Below are positions 40,854 through 48,426 of a stretch of 61,966 nt of DNA, one piece after another; position 1 is the stretch's first letter, and the number at the start of each line of letters is the position of its first letter. The DNA is from Actinomadura litoris (GTDB lineage: Bacteria > Actinomycetota > Actinomycetes > Streptosporangiales > Streptosporangiaceae). The position numbers were made by a program, and so were the translations under genes. The notes beneath the pieces are model-generated. The model made no database searches. It had not been told where the DNA came from and saw only the letters and a program-made list of their open reading frames with translations. Location: assembly GCF_009733595.1 (NCBI RefSeq), contig NZ_WOFH01000017.1, positions 84,833 through 146,798 of the forward strand, in the 5' to 3' direction.

Positions 40854-41774
40854 TCACACGCGGAAGTGGTCCCAGCCTCCGGGACCCGGATCGCGCCCGT
40901 CCACCAGCACCCCCGCCCCCTCGGTGACGACCCCCACCGCACTCCAGGATGACGGCAGGACGGCCTCCGCGGGGAACGTTCCGGCGAACGCGTGGTCCTC
41001 CCCTCCGGTGAGGACGTGGCGCGTCCCGTCCGGGCCGAGGATCTCCGGGACCGGCAGCGCCGCCGACCCGATCTCGATCCGCACCCCGCTCGCGGCGGCG
41101 ATGTGCCCGAGGTCCTGGACGAGCCCGTCGCTGACGTCGAGCAGCGCGGTCGCGCCGAGGCCCCGCGCCTGCGCGCCCGCCTCGTAGGGGGGCGCCGGAC
41201 GGCGGTGCGCGGCGATCAGCTCGGCCGGGCCGCCGCCTCCGGCGGCGAGCAGCGCCAGCCCGGCGGCGGACCAGCCGAGCCTCCCCCGCACCGCGACGAC
41301 GTCGCCGGGACGCGCGCCGGACCTGGTGAGCGGCGGCGCCCCGCCCAGGTCGCCGAGCGCGGTGACCGCGAGTGTGATCTCGCTCGCGCCGACGACGTCG
41401 CCGCCCGCGACCGAGGCGCCCGCGGCGGCGCACTCGTCGGCGAGCCCGTCGTAGAGGCGCTCGGCCCAGTCCGCGCCGGTGTCGAGCGGGGCCGCGAGCC
41501 CGACGAGCAGCGCCGTGGGCCGCGCGCCCATCGCGACGACGTCCGCGAGGTTCTGCGCGGCGGCCTTGCGCCCGATGTCGTAGGGACCGGACCAGTCGCG
41601 GCGGAAGTGCCGCCCCTCGACGAGCAGGTCGGTGGTGGCGACGACGCGCGCGTCGGGCGCCGCCACCACCGCCGCGTCGTCACCGGGCCCGAGCAGCACG
41701 TCCGGCCCCTGCGGCAGCCGCCGCGTCAGCCGGCCGACCAGCCCGAACTCGCCCAGCTCCCCGATGGTGCCCAT
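40854..41774 (-). CDS. thiL: Thiamine-monophosphate kinase
   Basis: 306 aa from the ATG at 41774. ATP-dependent phosphorylation of thiamine phosphate to thiamine diphosphate. The N-terminus GELGEFGLVGRLTRRL, Mg-binding GPGDDAAVV, TTDLLVEGRHFRRDW, AGGDVV and LLDVSDGLVQDLGHIA are all family motifs. The C-terminal LTGGEDHAF carries His where Tyr is commonest. The gene lies between the membrane protein gene and the divergent Lrp-type gene. Confidence 0.94.
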   Translation of the reverse strand: MGTIGELGEFGLVGRLTRRLPQGPDVLLGPGDDAAVVAAPDARVVATTDLLVEGRHFRRDWSGPYDIGRKAAAQNLADVVAMGARPTALLVGLAAPLDTGADWAERLYDGLADECAAAGASVAGGDVVGASEITLAVTALGDLGGAPPLTRSGARPGDVVAVRGRLGWSAAGLALLAAGGGGPAELIAAHRRPAPPYEAGAQARGLGATALLDVSDGLVQDLGHIAAASGVRIEIGSAALPVPEILGPDGTRHVLTGGEDHAFAGTFPAEAVLPSSWSAVGVVTEGAGVLVDGRDPGPGGWDHFRV

Positions 41775-41948
41775 CCGCCCCGACTCCCCGTGCCGTCCCA
41801 CCGCCCGCGCTCCCGGACGTCCGGTTCCGTTCTGTTCGCGGCCCCCGATGGCGCTCCGGAAAGTGTCCGGTACCCCGGGCGCCCGCGGTGGCGGGTAACA
41901 CGATACGGTGACCGTTCGACGGCTAATTCTCCGCCCGGGGAGGACGTG

Positions 41949-42182
41949 ATGGTGCAGGCCTACATCCTCATCCAGACCGAAGTGGGCAAGGCGGCCGAGG
42001 TCGCCGGTGAGATCGCCGGCGTCACCGGTGTCACCCTGGCGGAGGACGTCACGGGCCCTTACGACGTGATCGTCCGAGCGGAGGCGCGGAATGTGGACGA
42101 GCTGGGCAAGCTCGTCGTGGCGCAGATCCAGTCGGTCGAGGGGATCACCCGCACCCTCACCTGTCCGATCGTTCATATCTAG
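41949..42182 (+). CDS. Lrp/AsnC-type ligand-binding (RAM) protein
   Basis: 77 aa. A stand-alone RAM domain (VQAYILIQTEVGKAAEVAGEIAG, VTGPYDVIVRAEA) without the DNA-binding half of Lrp. Such proteins oligomerise and bind amino acids and may modify partner regulators. The ATG at 41949 follows the sequence ggggagga. The lipoprotein frame overlaps its last 92 bp. Confidence 0.88.
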   Translation: MVQAYILIQTEVGKAAEVAGEIAGVTGVTLAEDVTGPYDVIVRAEARNVDELGKLVVAQIQSVEGITRTLTCPIVHI

Positions 42183-42636
42183 GGCCGCGCCCCGGGCTGC
42201 GCTGCTGGCCGGGACCGGGCTGCTGGCGGCGGCCTGCGGCGACGGCGCGGTCGAGATCCCCGTCCCCAAGCCGGACGCGGCGACCGCACGCCTGTGCGAG
42301 GGGCTCCGGCTCCCGGAGAAGGTCCACGGGCTGTCCCGCCGCGACGCCTCCCCCGACTCCCCGCTCACGGCCGCGTGGGGCTCCCCCGCGATCGCGCTGC
42401 GCTGCGGCGTCGGCAGGCCCGCCGCGCTGCACCCGGAGTCGCAGCTCGTCGACATCAACGGCATCTCCTGGTTCGGGCAGCCGACCGGCCGCCCCGTGAC
42501 GTTCACCGCCGTCGCGCGGCAGGCGTACGTGGAGGTGACGGTCCCGGCGAAGTACAACCCGGCCGGGGACGTGCTGATCGAGCTGAGCGGCGCGATCACC
42601 TCGACGATCCCGACCAAGCCCGAGGGCCAGATCTGA
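42091..42636 (+). CDS. DUF3515-family lipoprotein
   Basis: 181 aa if started at the ATG at 42091. A hydrophobic segment with lipobox LLAAAC (Cys49) leads to a domain containing ARLCEGLRLPEKVHGLSRRD, ITLRCGVGRP-like ALRCGVGRPAAL and NGISWFGQPTGRPVTFTAVARQAYVEVTVP, the DUF3515 pattern. No ATG, GTG or TTG occurs in frame between 42094 and the signal sequence, so the only ordinary start lies 92 bp inside the preceding gene, giving about 30 atypical residues before the signal peptide. A non-standard start is the alternative. Confidence 0.78.
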   Translation: MWTSWASSSWRRSSRSRGSPAPSPVRSFISRAAPRAALLAGTGLLAAACGDGAVEIPVPKPDAATARLCEGLRLPEKVHGLSRRDASPDSPLTAAWGSPAIALRCGVGRPAALHPESQLVDINGISWFGQPTGRPVTFTAVARQAYVEVTVPAKYNPAGDVLIELSGAITSTIPTKPEGQI

Positions 42637-42655
42637 CCCTCGGGCGGCGATCGCC

Positions 42656-43549
42656 TCAGGGCGCCAGGTCCACGCGGACGCCGTCGGCGGAGTCCGACAG
42701 CAGCACGACCGTCGCCCCGTTGTCGCGCGTCCATCCGGCCGGGAGAAGGAACCAGCGCCCCTTCGTGTGCGCGAGCGTCCGCAGGCCGTTGTAGCGGTAC
42801 CCGAACGAGGCGTCGGTGCCGCCCAGCCGCACCACGGCGACGCCCGGTCCGGTGATGTGCAACCGGTTCCTGGCGTACACGACCGCCTGCGGACGGGTCG
42901 GCAGCGACAACTCGACGGCGCGCGCGGCGTCGAGGCCGTGCTGCTGCGCCGCGTTGGCCGTGGCCCAGAACGCCGCGATCAGCGCGAGCGCGATCAGCAG
43001 CAGGCGGCGGACCGCCCGTGTCACCGCGAGCGTCTCCGACCATCCGCCCCGCGCGACGCCGTACCGCGTCGCGGCCTCCGCGACGTACTCCAGCAGGAGC
43101 GTCCCGGCGCCGAGCGCGGCGGGCGACAGGTAGGGGCCGCTGACGGCGTTGTCGGCGTGCCGGCGCAGGCTGACGGCGCCGATCGTCAGCAGCGTGAACG
43201 CGAGGACCGTCAGCCCCACGCACACCGCCAGGCGCGCCCGCGCCCCCGCGTCCCGCAGCAGGTGGACGAGTAGATGATGGAGGATCAGCGCCCCGATCCC
43301 GGCGACCATCACCGTCGCCAGCGGCGAGAACACCGGGCCCGCGCTCAGCACGAGGTAGTCGGTCGTGGTGAACCCGACCGTGCCGAGGTCGATCCCGAAG
43401 TAGGCGAACAGGGCCTGCTCGCGCACGTACCCGAAGTAGTACAGGATCGCCGTGAGCACGCCGGTGGACGCCAGCACCCGCCCGGCGATCTCGACCAGCC
43501 GGCCGATCGCCCTGTCGTCGCCGGGCTCACCGGCGGCTCCGACCGCCAC
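42656..43549 (-). CDS. Integral membrane protein, function unknown
   Basis: 297 aa, GTG start. Four or five membrane segments (about 27-45, 70-92, 105-130, 140-160, 185-205) are followed by an outer C-terminal domain of about 80 residues (RPQAVVYARNRLHITGPGVAVVRLGG...). It begins 3 bp after the stop of the lipoprotein gene at 43553, so the two are probably cotranscribed. No family recognised. Confidence 0.8.
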   Translation of the reverse strand: MAVGAAGEPGDDRAIGRLVEIAGRVLASTGVLTAILYYFGYVREQALFAYFGIDLGTVGFTTTDYLVLSAGPVFSPLATVMVAGIGALILHHLLVHLLRDAGARARLAVCVGLTVLAFTLLTIGAVSLRRHADNAVSGPYLSPAALGAGTLLLEYVAEAATRYGVARGGWSETLAVTRAVRRLLLIALALIAAFWATANAAQQHGLDAARAVELSLPTRPQAVVYARNRLHITGPGVAVVRLGGTDASFGYRYNGLRTLAHTKGRWFLLPAGWTRDNGATVVLLSDSADGVRVDLAP

Positions 43550-43552
43550 CGG

Positions 43553-44257
43553 TCAGGGGCTCGTGTCCGGGCCCGGCCCGTTGTGCTCGGGCTCGCCGCC
43601 GTCTCCGGGGTTCTCCTCGTGCGTCGTCCCGCCGGAGGGGCCCGGCCCGCTCGGAGCCTCCTCCGTGTCCGACTCCGTCGGCGCCCCGGACGGCCCCGCG
43701 GACTCCGTCGACGAATCATCCCCCGACGGTGTGGGCTTGGTCGGCGAGTGCTCCGTCGGCGTGTTCTTCGGAGAGGCACCGGGAGGGGTGGTCGCGGCGA
43801 CCTTGTACAGATCTCCCAGCTTCCGGATCCCCACCATCACGCACGGCAACGTCCCGCAACTGCCGGCCGTGACGGCGGCGAGCCCCTGGTTACCGCTCAC
43901 GCTGCTCGGCATGCCGCTCGTGTTGGCGATCTGCTTCAACGTCACGCAGTTTGATCCCGGGTGGCAATCTCTCCGGTGCTTCATCTGTTCCTGGATGGCG
44001 CGGGCGCACGGGTCGGAGCCGGGGTCGGTGATCTCCACCGCCTTGCGGCACGCCGCCGCGATCTTCTTGAGCTGCCGGTCGGAGACGCGCGTCTGGGCCA
44101 CGTCCGTCGCCTGGGACTGGGCGTCCCCGCCCACGGCCAAGCCGCTCTGCTGCATCGGCAGCGGCGTCGTCTTAGGGCCGCCCCCGCCGCCGCCGCACGC
44201 CACCGCGCAGCACAGGACCGCCGCTCCCCCGAGCACGTGCCGTCGTCCGAAGCCCAT
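43553..44257 (-). CDS. Putative lipoprotein with Pro/Ser/Glu-rich tail
   Basis: 234 aa. The signal peptide ends in the lipobox AVAC (Cys21), then a Gly run. The folded part (about 50-155) contains six cysteines (ACRKAVEI, DPCARAI, RDCHPGSNCVTL, GSCGTLPC) that could form three disulfides. The tail (160-234) is disordered and rich in Pro, Ser, Thr and Glu. It lies directly downstream of the tRNA-like array on the same strand. No family recognised. Confidence 0.8.
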   Translation of the reverse strand: MGFGRRHVLGGAAVLCCAVACGGGGGGPKTTPLPMQQSGLAVGGDAQSQATDVAQTRVSDRQLKKIAAACRKAVEITDPGSDPCARAIQEQMKHRRDCHPGSNCVTLKQIANTSGMPSSVSGNQGLAAVTAGSCGTLPCVMVGIRKLGDLYKVAATTPPGASPKNTPTEHSPTKPTPSGDDSSTESAGPSGAPTESDTEEAPSGPGPSGGTTHEENPGDGGEPEHNGPGPDTSP

Positions 44258-44346
44258 GGTCGCCCCCCGTCATCACAGGCCGACACAGCGCATGTGGCTA
44301 CGGAGTGCCCCCAGGTCAGACCCCCAAACCGGAGAAAGCGAACATG

Positions 44347-44428
44347 TGGGGCGGGTGGGATTCGAACCCGCTCAGCCGAAGCACCTGGGTTACAGCCAGG
44401 CCCGACTCTCCCGCGTCGGCGCCGCCCC
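44347..44428 (-). tRNA. tRNA-like gene, type II, anticodon GTA (Tyr)
   Basis: 82 nt. Acceptor GGGGCGG/CCGCCCC pairs perfectly, D stem CCGAC/GTCGG, anticodon stem CCTGG/CCAGG with loop CTGTAAC (anticodon GTA), a 12-base variable arm containing a TTCG tetraloop, and T arm GCGGG-TTCGAAT-CCCAC with one C-A mismatch; discriminator A, no encoded CCA. The long variable arm fits bacterial tRNA-Tyr. Position 8 is C instead of T and position 14 is not A, so it departs from consensus and may not be a housekeeping tRNA. Confidence 0.75.
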
Positions 44429-44457
44429 GCGCACAGGCCCAGCTGGGACCCGCGTCG

Positions 44458-44530
44458 TACCCCTGGCAGGATTCGAACCCGCATCGCACAGCACCTCATG
44501 CTGCCGTCTCTGCCGTTGGACTACAGGGGC
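44458..44530 (-). tRNA. tRNA-like gene, short variable loop, anticodon GAG (Leu codons)
   Basis: 73 nt. Acceptor GCCCCTG/CAGGGGT (first pair G-T), T8 A9, D arm with AACGG loop, anticodon stem GCAGC/GCTGT with loop ATGAGGT (anticodon GAG), 5-base variable loop GCGAT, T arm GCGGG-TTCGAAT-CCTGC, discriminator A. It folds as a normal type I tRNA, but bacterial tRNA-Leu are type II with a long variable arm, so the anticodon and body disagree. No CCA is encoded. Confidence 0.8.
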
Positions 44531-44535
44531 ATGCG

Positions 44536-44609
44536 TGCGGCTCCCGGGATTCGAACCCGGAGCGTCCACTTCCTGAGAGTGGTCCCTCTGCCGGTTGGGG
44601 TAGAGCCGC
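44536..44609 (-). tRNA. tRNA-like gene, short variable loop, anticodon CAG (Leu codons)
   Basis: 74 nt. Acceptor GCGGCTC/GAGCCGC is perfect, T8 A9, D arm CCCC with AACCGG loop, anticodon stem CCACT/AGTGG with loop CTCAGGA (anticodon CAG), 5-base variable loop ACGCT, perfect T arm CCGGG-TTCGAAT-CCCGG, discriminator A. Like its neighbour it is a type I body with a leucine anticodon. The two share a C-A mismatch at 13-22, suggesting common descent. Only five bases separate them. Confidence 0.82.
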
Positions 44610-44655
44610 AAGGTCGCTCGACAAGGCGTCACTCGCGGCGGCTCGGCCAGGGCCT

Positions 44656-44736
44656 CTAGGAGAGGGGATACCGGCCGGGGCGGGCGTACGACGCCTCGGG
44701 AAGTCGCAGTCGCAGTCGATAGCGGAGACGTTCCAT
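44656..44736 (-). CDS. Leader-like small ORF, Leu/Tyr/Arg-rich, before the tRNA array
   Basis: 26 codons, starting MERLRYRLRLRLPEAS and ending YPLS. AGAGGAGG lies seven bases before the ATG, an ideal ribosome-binding site. The peptide has five Leu (CTC, CTG, CTG, CTT, CTC), three Tyr (TAT, TAC, TAT) and seven Arg, including three CGA codons. All eight Leu/Tyr codons could be read by the CAG, GAG and GTA anticodons encoded immediately downstream (46 bp to the first tRNA). It could be a regulatory leader peptide or a substrate; coding is not proven. Confidence 0.5.
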   Translation of the reverse strand: MERLRYRLRLRLPEASYARPGRYPLS

Positions 44737-44763
44737 GGCCGGTCCTCCTCTCAGGGTCTCGCG

Positions 44764-44808
44764 GGCCCGTCCTGGACGGGCCGACGCAGTCCACGGTGCC
44801 AGGACGGG
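44764..44808 (-). promoter_or_regulatory. Alternative hairpins upstream of the small ORF
   Basis: On the leftward strand the order is CCCGTCCTGG (complement of 44799-44808), GGCCCGTCC, then GGACGGGCC. The last two form a compact hairpin (44764-44782); alternatively the first pairs perfectly over 10 bases with CCAGGACGGG (complement of 44766-44775). The two structures exclude each other, an attenuator-like design. The hairpin could also simply terminate the kinase gene, though no T tract follows. Confidence 0.5.
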
Positions 44809-44839
44809 GGCGCCCCGGGCAACCCATTTGTTCGTCGGC

Positions 44840-46279
44840 TCAGGGGGTGGGCTCGTCCGGCAGCGACATGCCGAAGGCGACCAGCGCCCAGAACGCGACC
44901 ATGACCCAGCCGAGCGCGATCCCGGTGACCGCCATGCCCGCGCCGCGCTCGCCCGTCCGCCGCATCTTCACCCAGGCGATGTGGCCCGCGATGATCGCCG
45001 GAATGGACGGCAGCCCGCACGTGATCAGCCCGACCAGCCCGAACGACAGCGAGTAGATCGCCGCGTGGTTGTAGGGCGGCTTGGCGTGCGGGTTCTTGAG
45101 GTGCGGGTGCGCCTGCGGGGGTGGCGCCGGGTGCGCGGGCTGGGTCTGGGGCGCGTACCCGCCGTAGCCGGTGCTCTGCGGGTAGGCGCGGGCCGCGACG
45201 GCGTTGGCGTACTGGTTCCACGTCTCGGCCTCGGCGGTACGCCCCTGCTGGCTGAGCAGGACGGCCAGGTTCCGCATCGCGGCCGGGTCGCCCGCCTGCG
45301 CGGCCTGCCGGTACTGCCGCTCGACGAGCGCCTGCGCCTCCCCCTCGGCCAGCGCGGGCGCCGGCCCCGGAGGCGGCGGCGTGGATGACAAGCCCGGAGG
45401 CGGCGTCGGCGAGGAGGCCGGCGCCTGCGTGTGCGGGGGCGCCTGCGTGTGCCGCGGCGGCGGCGTTCTCGGGGTCTGGCGGGACGCGCCGCTGGAGATG
45501 AGCCGGTCCAGCAGCTCCTGGGCGGACGGACGGCCCGCCGGGTCCTTGGCGAGCGCGCCGCGCACCGCCTCCAGCAGCGTGCCGCCGAGCCCGCCGAGGT
45601 CCGGCTCGCCGCTGATGATGCTGTGGATGACCGCGGGGATCGAGTCGCCGCCGAAGCAGGGGCCGCCGCGCGCGGCGAACGCGACCGTCGCGCCCCAGGC
45701 GAACACGTCCGACGCCGGGGTCGCGCCCCGGCCGTTCAGCTGCTCGGGCGCCATGAACGCGGGGGTGCCGATGATGCCGCCGGTCGCTGTCAGGCGCGTG
45801 CCGTCCATCGAGCGGGCGATGCCGAAGTCGATCACGCGCGGTCCGAACGTGGACAGCAGCACGTTGGAGGGCTTCAGGTCGCGGTGCACCACGCCCGCGT
45901 CGTGGATCGCGGTCAGCGCGGTGGCGATGCCGACGGCGACCGCCTCCAGGTCGGCGCCGCGCAGCGGGCCGTCCTTGGCGACGGCGTCGTCCAGGCTCGG
46001 GCCGTTGACGAACTCGGTCACCAGGTACGGCGGCTCCGCGCCCGGGTCGGCGTCCAGGACGGGCGCGGTGCAGAAGGGGCGGACGCGCTGCGCCGCCGCG
46101 ACCTCGGCCTCGAACCGCGCCCGGTACTGCCGGTCCGCCGCGTACTCGCGCCTGATCACCTTGATCGCGACCTTGCGGCCGTCGTCGTCCAGACCGACGT
46201 ACACCGTCCCCATGCCGCCTTCCCCGAGCCGGTCCACCACCCGGTAGGGGCCGATCCGGCCCGGCAGTTCGGTCGGCAA
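44840..46279 (-). CDS. Ser/Thr protein kinase with DUF4190-type membrane tail
   Basis: 479 aa from a TTG at 46279, chosen for GAGGAG eight bases upstream and because kinase homology starts there. Kinase motifs: GEGGMGTVYVGL, Lys40 in VAIK, HRDLKPSNV (Asp134), DFG and TPAFMAPEQ. A Pro-rich linker is followed by a Sel1/TPR-like helical pair (YRQAAQAGDPAAMRNLAVLLSQ) and a C-terminal DUF4190-like double span (HAAIYSLSFGLVGLITCGLP..., GMAVTGIALGWVMVAFWALVA). Divergent from the beta-propeller gene; the tRNA array lies downstream. Confidence 0.9.
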   Translation of the reverse strand: MPTELPGRIGPYRVVDRLGEGGMGTVYVGLDDDGRKVAIKVIRREYAADRQYRARFEAEVAAAQRVRPFCTAPVLDADPGAEPPYLVTEFVNGPSLDDAVAKDGPLRGADLEAVAVGIATALTAIHDAGVVHRDLKPSNVLLSTFGPRVIDFGIARSMDGTRLTATGGIIGTPAFMAPEQLNGRGATPASDVFAWGATVAFAARGGPCFGGDSIPAVIHSIISGEPDLGGLGGTLLEAVRGALAKDPAGRPSAQELLDRLISSGASRQTPRTPPPRHTQAPPHTQAPASSPTPPPGLSSTPPPPGPAPALAEGEAQALVERQYRQAAQAGDPAAMRNLAVLLSQQGRTAEAETWNQYANAVAARAYPQSTGYGGYAPQTQPAHPAPPPQAHPHLKNPHAKPPYNHAAIYSLSFGLVGLITCGLPSIPAIIAGHIAWVKMRRTGERGAGMAVTGIALGWVMVAFWALVAFGMSLPDEPTP

Positions 46280-46319
46280 GGCAGGTGCTCCTCTGGACGT
46301 GGGGTCGGGCACTCCAAGA

Positions 46320-46348
46320 TTGACATATCCGGACCATCGGCCAATACG
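46320..46348 (+). promoter_or_regulatory. Candidate promoter of the beta-propeller gene
   Basis: A perfect TTGACA (46320-46325) with AATACG 17 bases later. It points rightward to the ATG at 46429, with a leader of about 75 nt. The -10 match is weak. Confidence 0.4.
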
Positions 46349-46428
46349 GAAGACACTCGCGCGACCGTAGAGTCCGGATGTTTTTCGCGAACGGGGAACC
46401 GCGGGCATTCCGGGGGCGTCCAACGTCA

Positions 46429-48402
46429 ATGCGTGCCCGCATCTACGCTCCCCTCGCATCGGCCGCGACCCTGCCCCTGCTGCTCGCCGGATGTTCAGGG
46501 TCCTCCGCCTCCGACGACGAGGCGGTGGCGGCGCCGCCCATGCGGCTCGTCTCCTACGACGGCTGCGACGCGCTCCTGGACGGCCTGCGCCAAGCGGCCG
46601 CCGAACGCGTCGGCCCGTTCGGGCTCGGCGTCCCCGAGCCCTACGGTCCGTTCGCCACGGGGGACGGCGAGACGGCGATCACCAAGGGCGCGGTCCCCGG
46701 CCCCTCGCCCGCCGACGCCGGACGGAGCGCGCCCCAGCATTCCGGTACCAACGTCCACGAGGCGGGCGCCGACGAGCCCGACCTCGTCAAGACCGACGGC
46801 CGCCGCATCGTCGCGCTCGCCCGGGGCCGCCTCCAGGTCATCGACCCGGCGACGCGCAAGGTCGCGCACACGCTCGGGCTCCCGGGCGGCGACGGGTACC
46901 GGGCCGCGAGCACGAACGCGCGGCTGCTGCTGAGCGGCGACCGCGCGCTGGTGCTCACGCCCCGCACCCCGATGGTGATGTACGACGGGCTGCGGCCGAG
47001 CGCCGGTGCGGAGGACGCGCCCCGTCCGGGGCCGCCGCGCCCGCAGACGGTCCTGACGCTGGTCGACCTCTCCGGCGCGCCGAAGGTGATCGGCTCGATG
47101 ACGTCCGACACCGTCTACGTGGACGCGCGCATGACCGGTTCGGTCGCGCGGGTCGTGGTGCGCTCGACGCCGCGGATCGACTTCCCGGCGCCCTCGCGCG
47201 ACCCCCGCACGCAGCAGGACTCGGGGCGGAAGGCGACCGAGCGGAACCGGGAGATCGTCCGGAAGGCGCCGCTCGACGCCTGGCTGCCCGGCTTCACGGT
47301 GGGCGAGGGCTCGGCCGCCAAGACCTACCGGGCGCCGTGCGGGCAGGTCAGCCGCCCGGCCTCCTACACCGGCACGTCGATGCTCAGCGTGCTGACCCTC
47401 GACCTGTCGCGCGGGCTCGGCGACCCGTCGCCGGTCGGGATCGCGGCGGACGGCGAGACCGTCTACGGCAACGGGTCGAGCCTGTACGTGACCGGCACTC
47501 CCCCGTCCCTGGTGGGCCTCCCGCGCAAGGGGGCCGCGCCGCGGTCGCAGCACACCGACGTCCACATGTTCGACGTGCGCGGCGCGGGACGGCCCCGCTA
47601 CGTGGCGTCCGGCTCGGTGCCCGGCACGCTGCTGAACCAGTACGCGCTTTCGGAGCACGGCGGGAACCTGCGGGTGGCGACGACGGCCACGGCACCGCCG
47701 AAACCCGGCACGCAGCCCCCGGCGACCGAGAGCACGCTCTACGTCCTCGGGCGCAACGGCCCCCGCCTCGACCAGGTCGGACGCGTCGCCGGGCTCGGCA
47801 AGGGCGAGCGGATCCACTCCGTCCGCTTCATCGGCGCCACCGCCTACGTCGTGACGTTCCGGCAGGTCGATCCGCTGTACGTGATCGACCTGAACGACCC
47901 GCGCCACCCGCGCGTCAAGGGCGAACTCAAGATCAACGGATACTCGGCGTACCTGCATCCGACGGCCGACGGCAAGATCCTCGGCATCGGCCGGGACGCC
48001 GACGCCTCCGGCCGCACGACGGGCCTGCTGGCCTCGCTGTTCGACGTCGGCGGCGAGCCGCGCCGGGTCGCCTCCTACCGGCTGCCGGGCGCCGCGTCCG
48101 CGAGCGACTTCGAGCCGCACGCGTTCCTGTACTGGCCCTCGACCGGCCTGACCGTCGTCCCGGTGTCGCGCCCCGAGACCGGCGCGGGCGAGGCGCTCGC
48201 GCTGAAGGTCACCGGGTCGGGCATCACCAAGGTCGGCGCCGTCCGGCACGAGGAGGGCAACGGCGAGGGCAACGGCGAGGGCTCCGTCCAGCGCTCGCTG
48301 ATGGTCGGCGGCACGCTGTGGACGTTCTCGGACGCGGGCGCCCGCGCCACCGACGCCGCCACCCTCGCCGACCGCGCCTGGCTGCCCTTCGCCCAGCGCT
48401 GA
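46429..48402 (+). CDS. Beta-propeller lipoprotein
   Basis: 657 aa from the ATG at 46429. Lipobox LLAGC places Cys22 as the lipidated residue. The mature protein contains repeated four-strand blades with motifs such as EPDLVKTDGRRIVALARGRLQVID and QVDPLYVIDLNDPRHPRVKGELKI, the pattern of the bacterial beta-propeller family PF09826 (NVHEAGADEPD is its conserved entry). The natural ligand is unknown. A short GN-rich insertion (GNGEGNGEG) comes from tandem 12-bp repeats near 48258. Confidence 0.88.
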   Translation: MRARIYAPLASAATLPLLLAGCSGSSASDDEAVAAPPMRLVSYDGCDALLDGLRQAAAERVGPFGLGVPEPYGPFATGDGETAITKGAVPGPSPADAGRSAPQHSGTNVHEAGADEPDLVKTDGRRIVALARGRLQVIDPATRKVAHTLGLPGGDGYRAASTNARLLLSGDRALVLTPRTPMVMYDGLRPSAGAEDAPRPGPPRPQTVLTLVDLSGAPKVIGSMTSDTVYVDARMTGSVARVVVRSTPRIDFPAPSRDPRTQQDSGRKATERNREIVRKAPLDAWLPGFTVGEGSAAKTYRAPCGQVSRPASYTGTSMLSVLTLDLSRGLGDPSPVGIAADGETVYGNGSSLYVTGTPPSLVGLPRKGAAPRSQHTDVHMFDVRGAGRPRYVASGSVPGTLLNQYALSEHGGNLRVATTATAPPKPGTQPPATESTLYVLGRNGPRLDQVGRVAGLGKGERIHSVRFIGATAYVVTFRQVDPLYVIDLNDPRHPRVKGELKINGYSAYLHPTADGKILGIGRDADASGRTTGLLASLFDVGGEPRRVASYRLPGAASASDFEPHAFLYWPSTGLTVVPVSRPETGAGEALALKVTGSGITKVGAVRHEEGNGEGNGEGSVQRSLMVGGTLWTFSDAGARATDAATLADRAWLPFAQR

Positions 48403-48426
48403 GCCGGGGCCTCGCCGAGCCCGGAC

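Noticed and set aside
39980..41948. TPP riboswitch near thiD or thiL
   Set aside because: No conserved ctgaga-type core or paired arms were recognised in the leaders of either gene.
40854..43223. A single 789-codon frame covering thiL and beyond
   Set aside because: Only the last 306 codons match ThiL; the upstream part is antisense to the Lrp-type and DUF3515 genes.
44347..44609. tRNA array as an attachment site of an integrated element
   Set aside because: No integrase gene and no second copy of a tRNA 3' end was seen in the window.
44390..44827. A 145-codon leftward frame across the tRNA array
   Set aside because: It runs through three foldable tRNA genes in an unrelated frame, and the product has no protein features.
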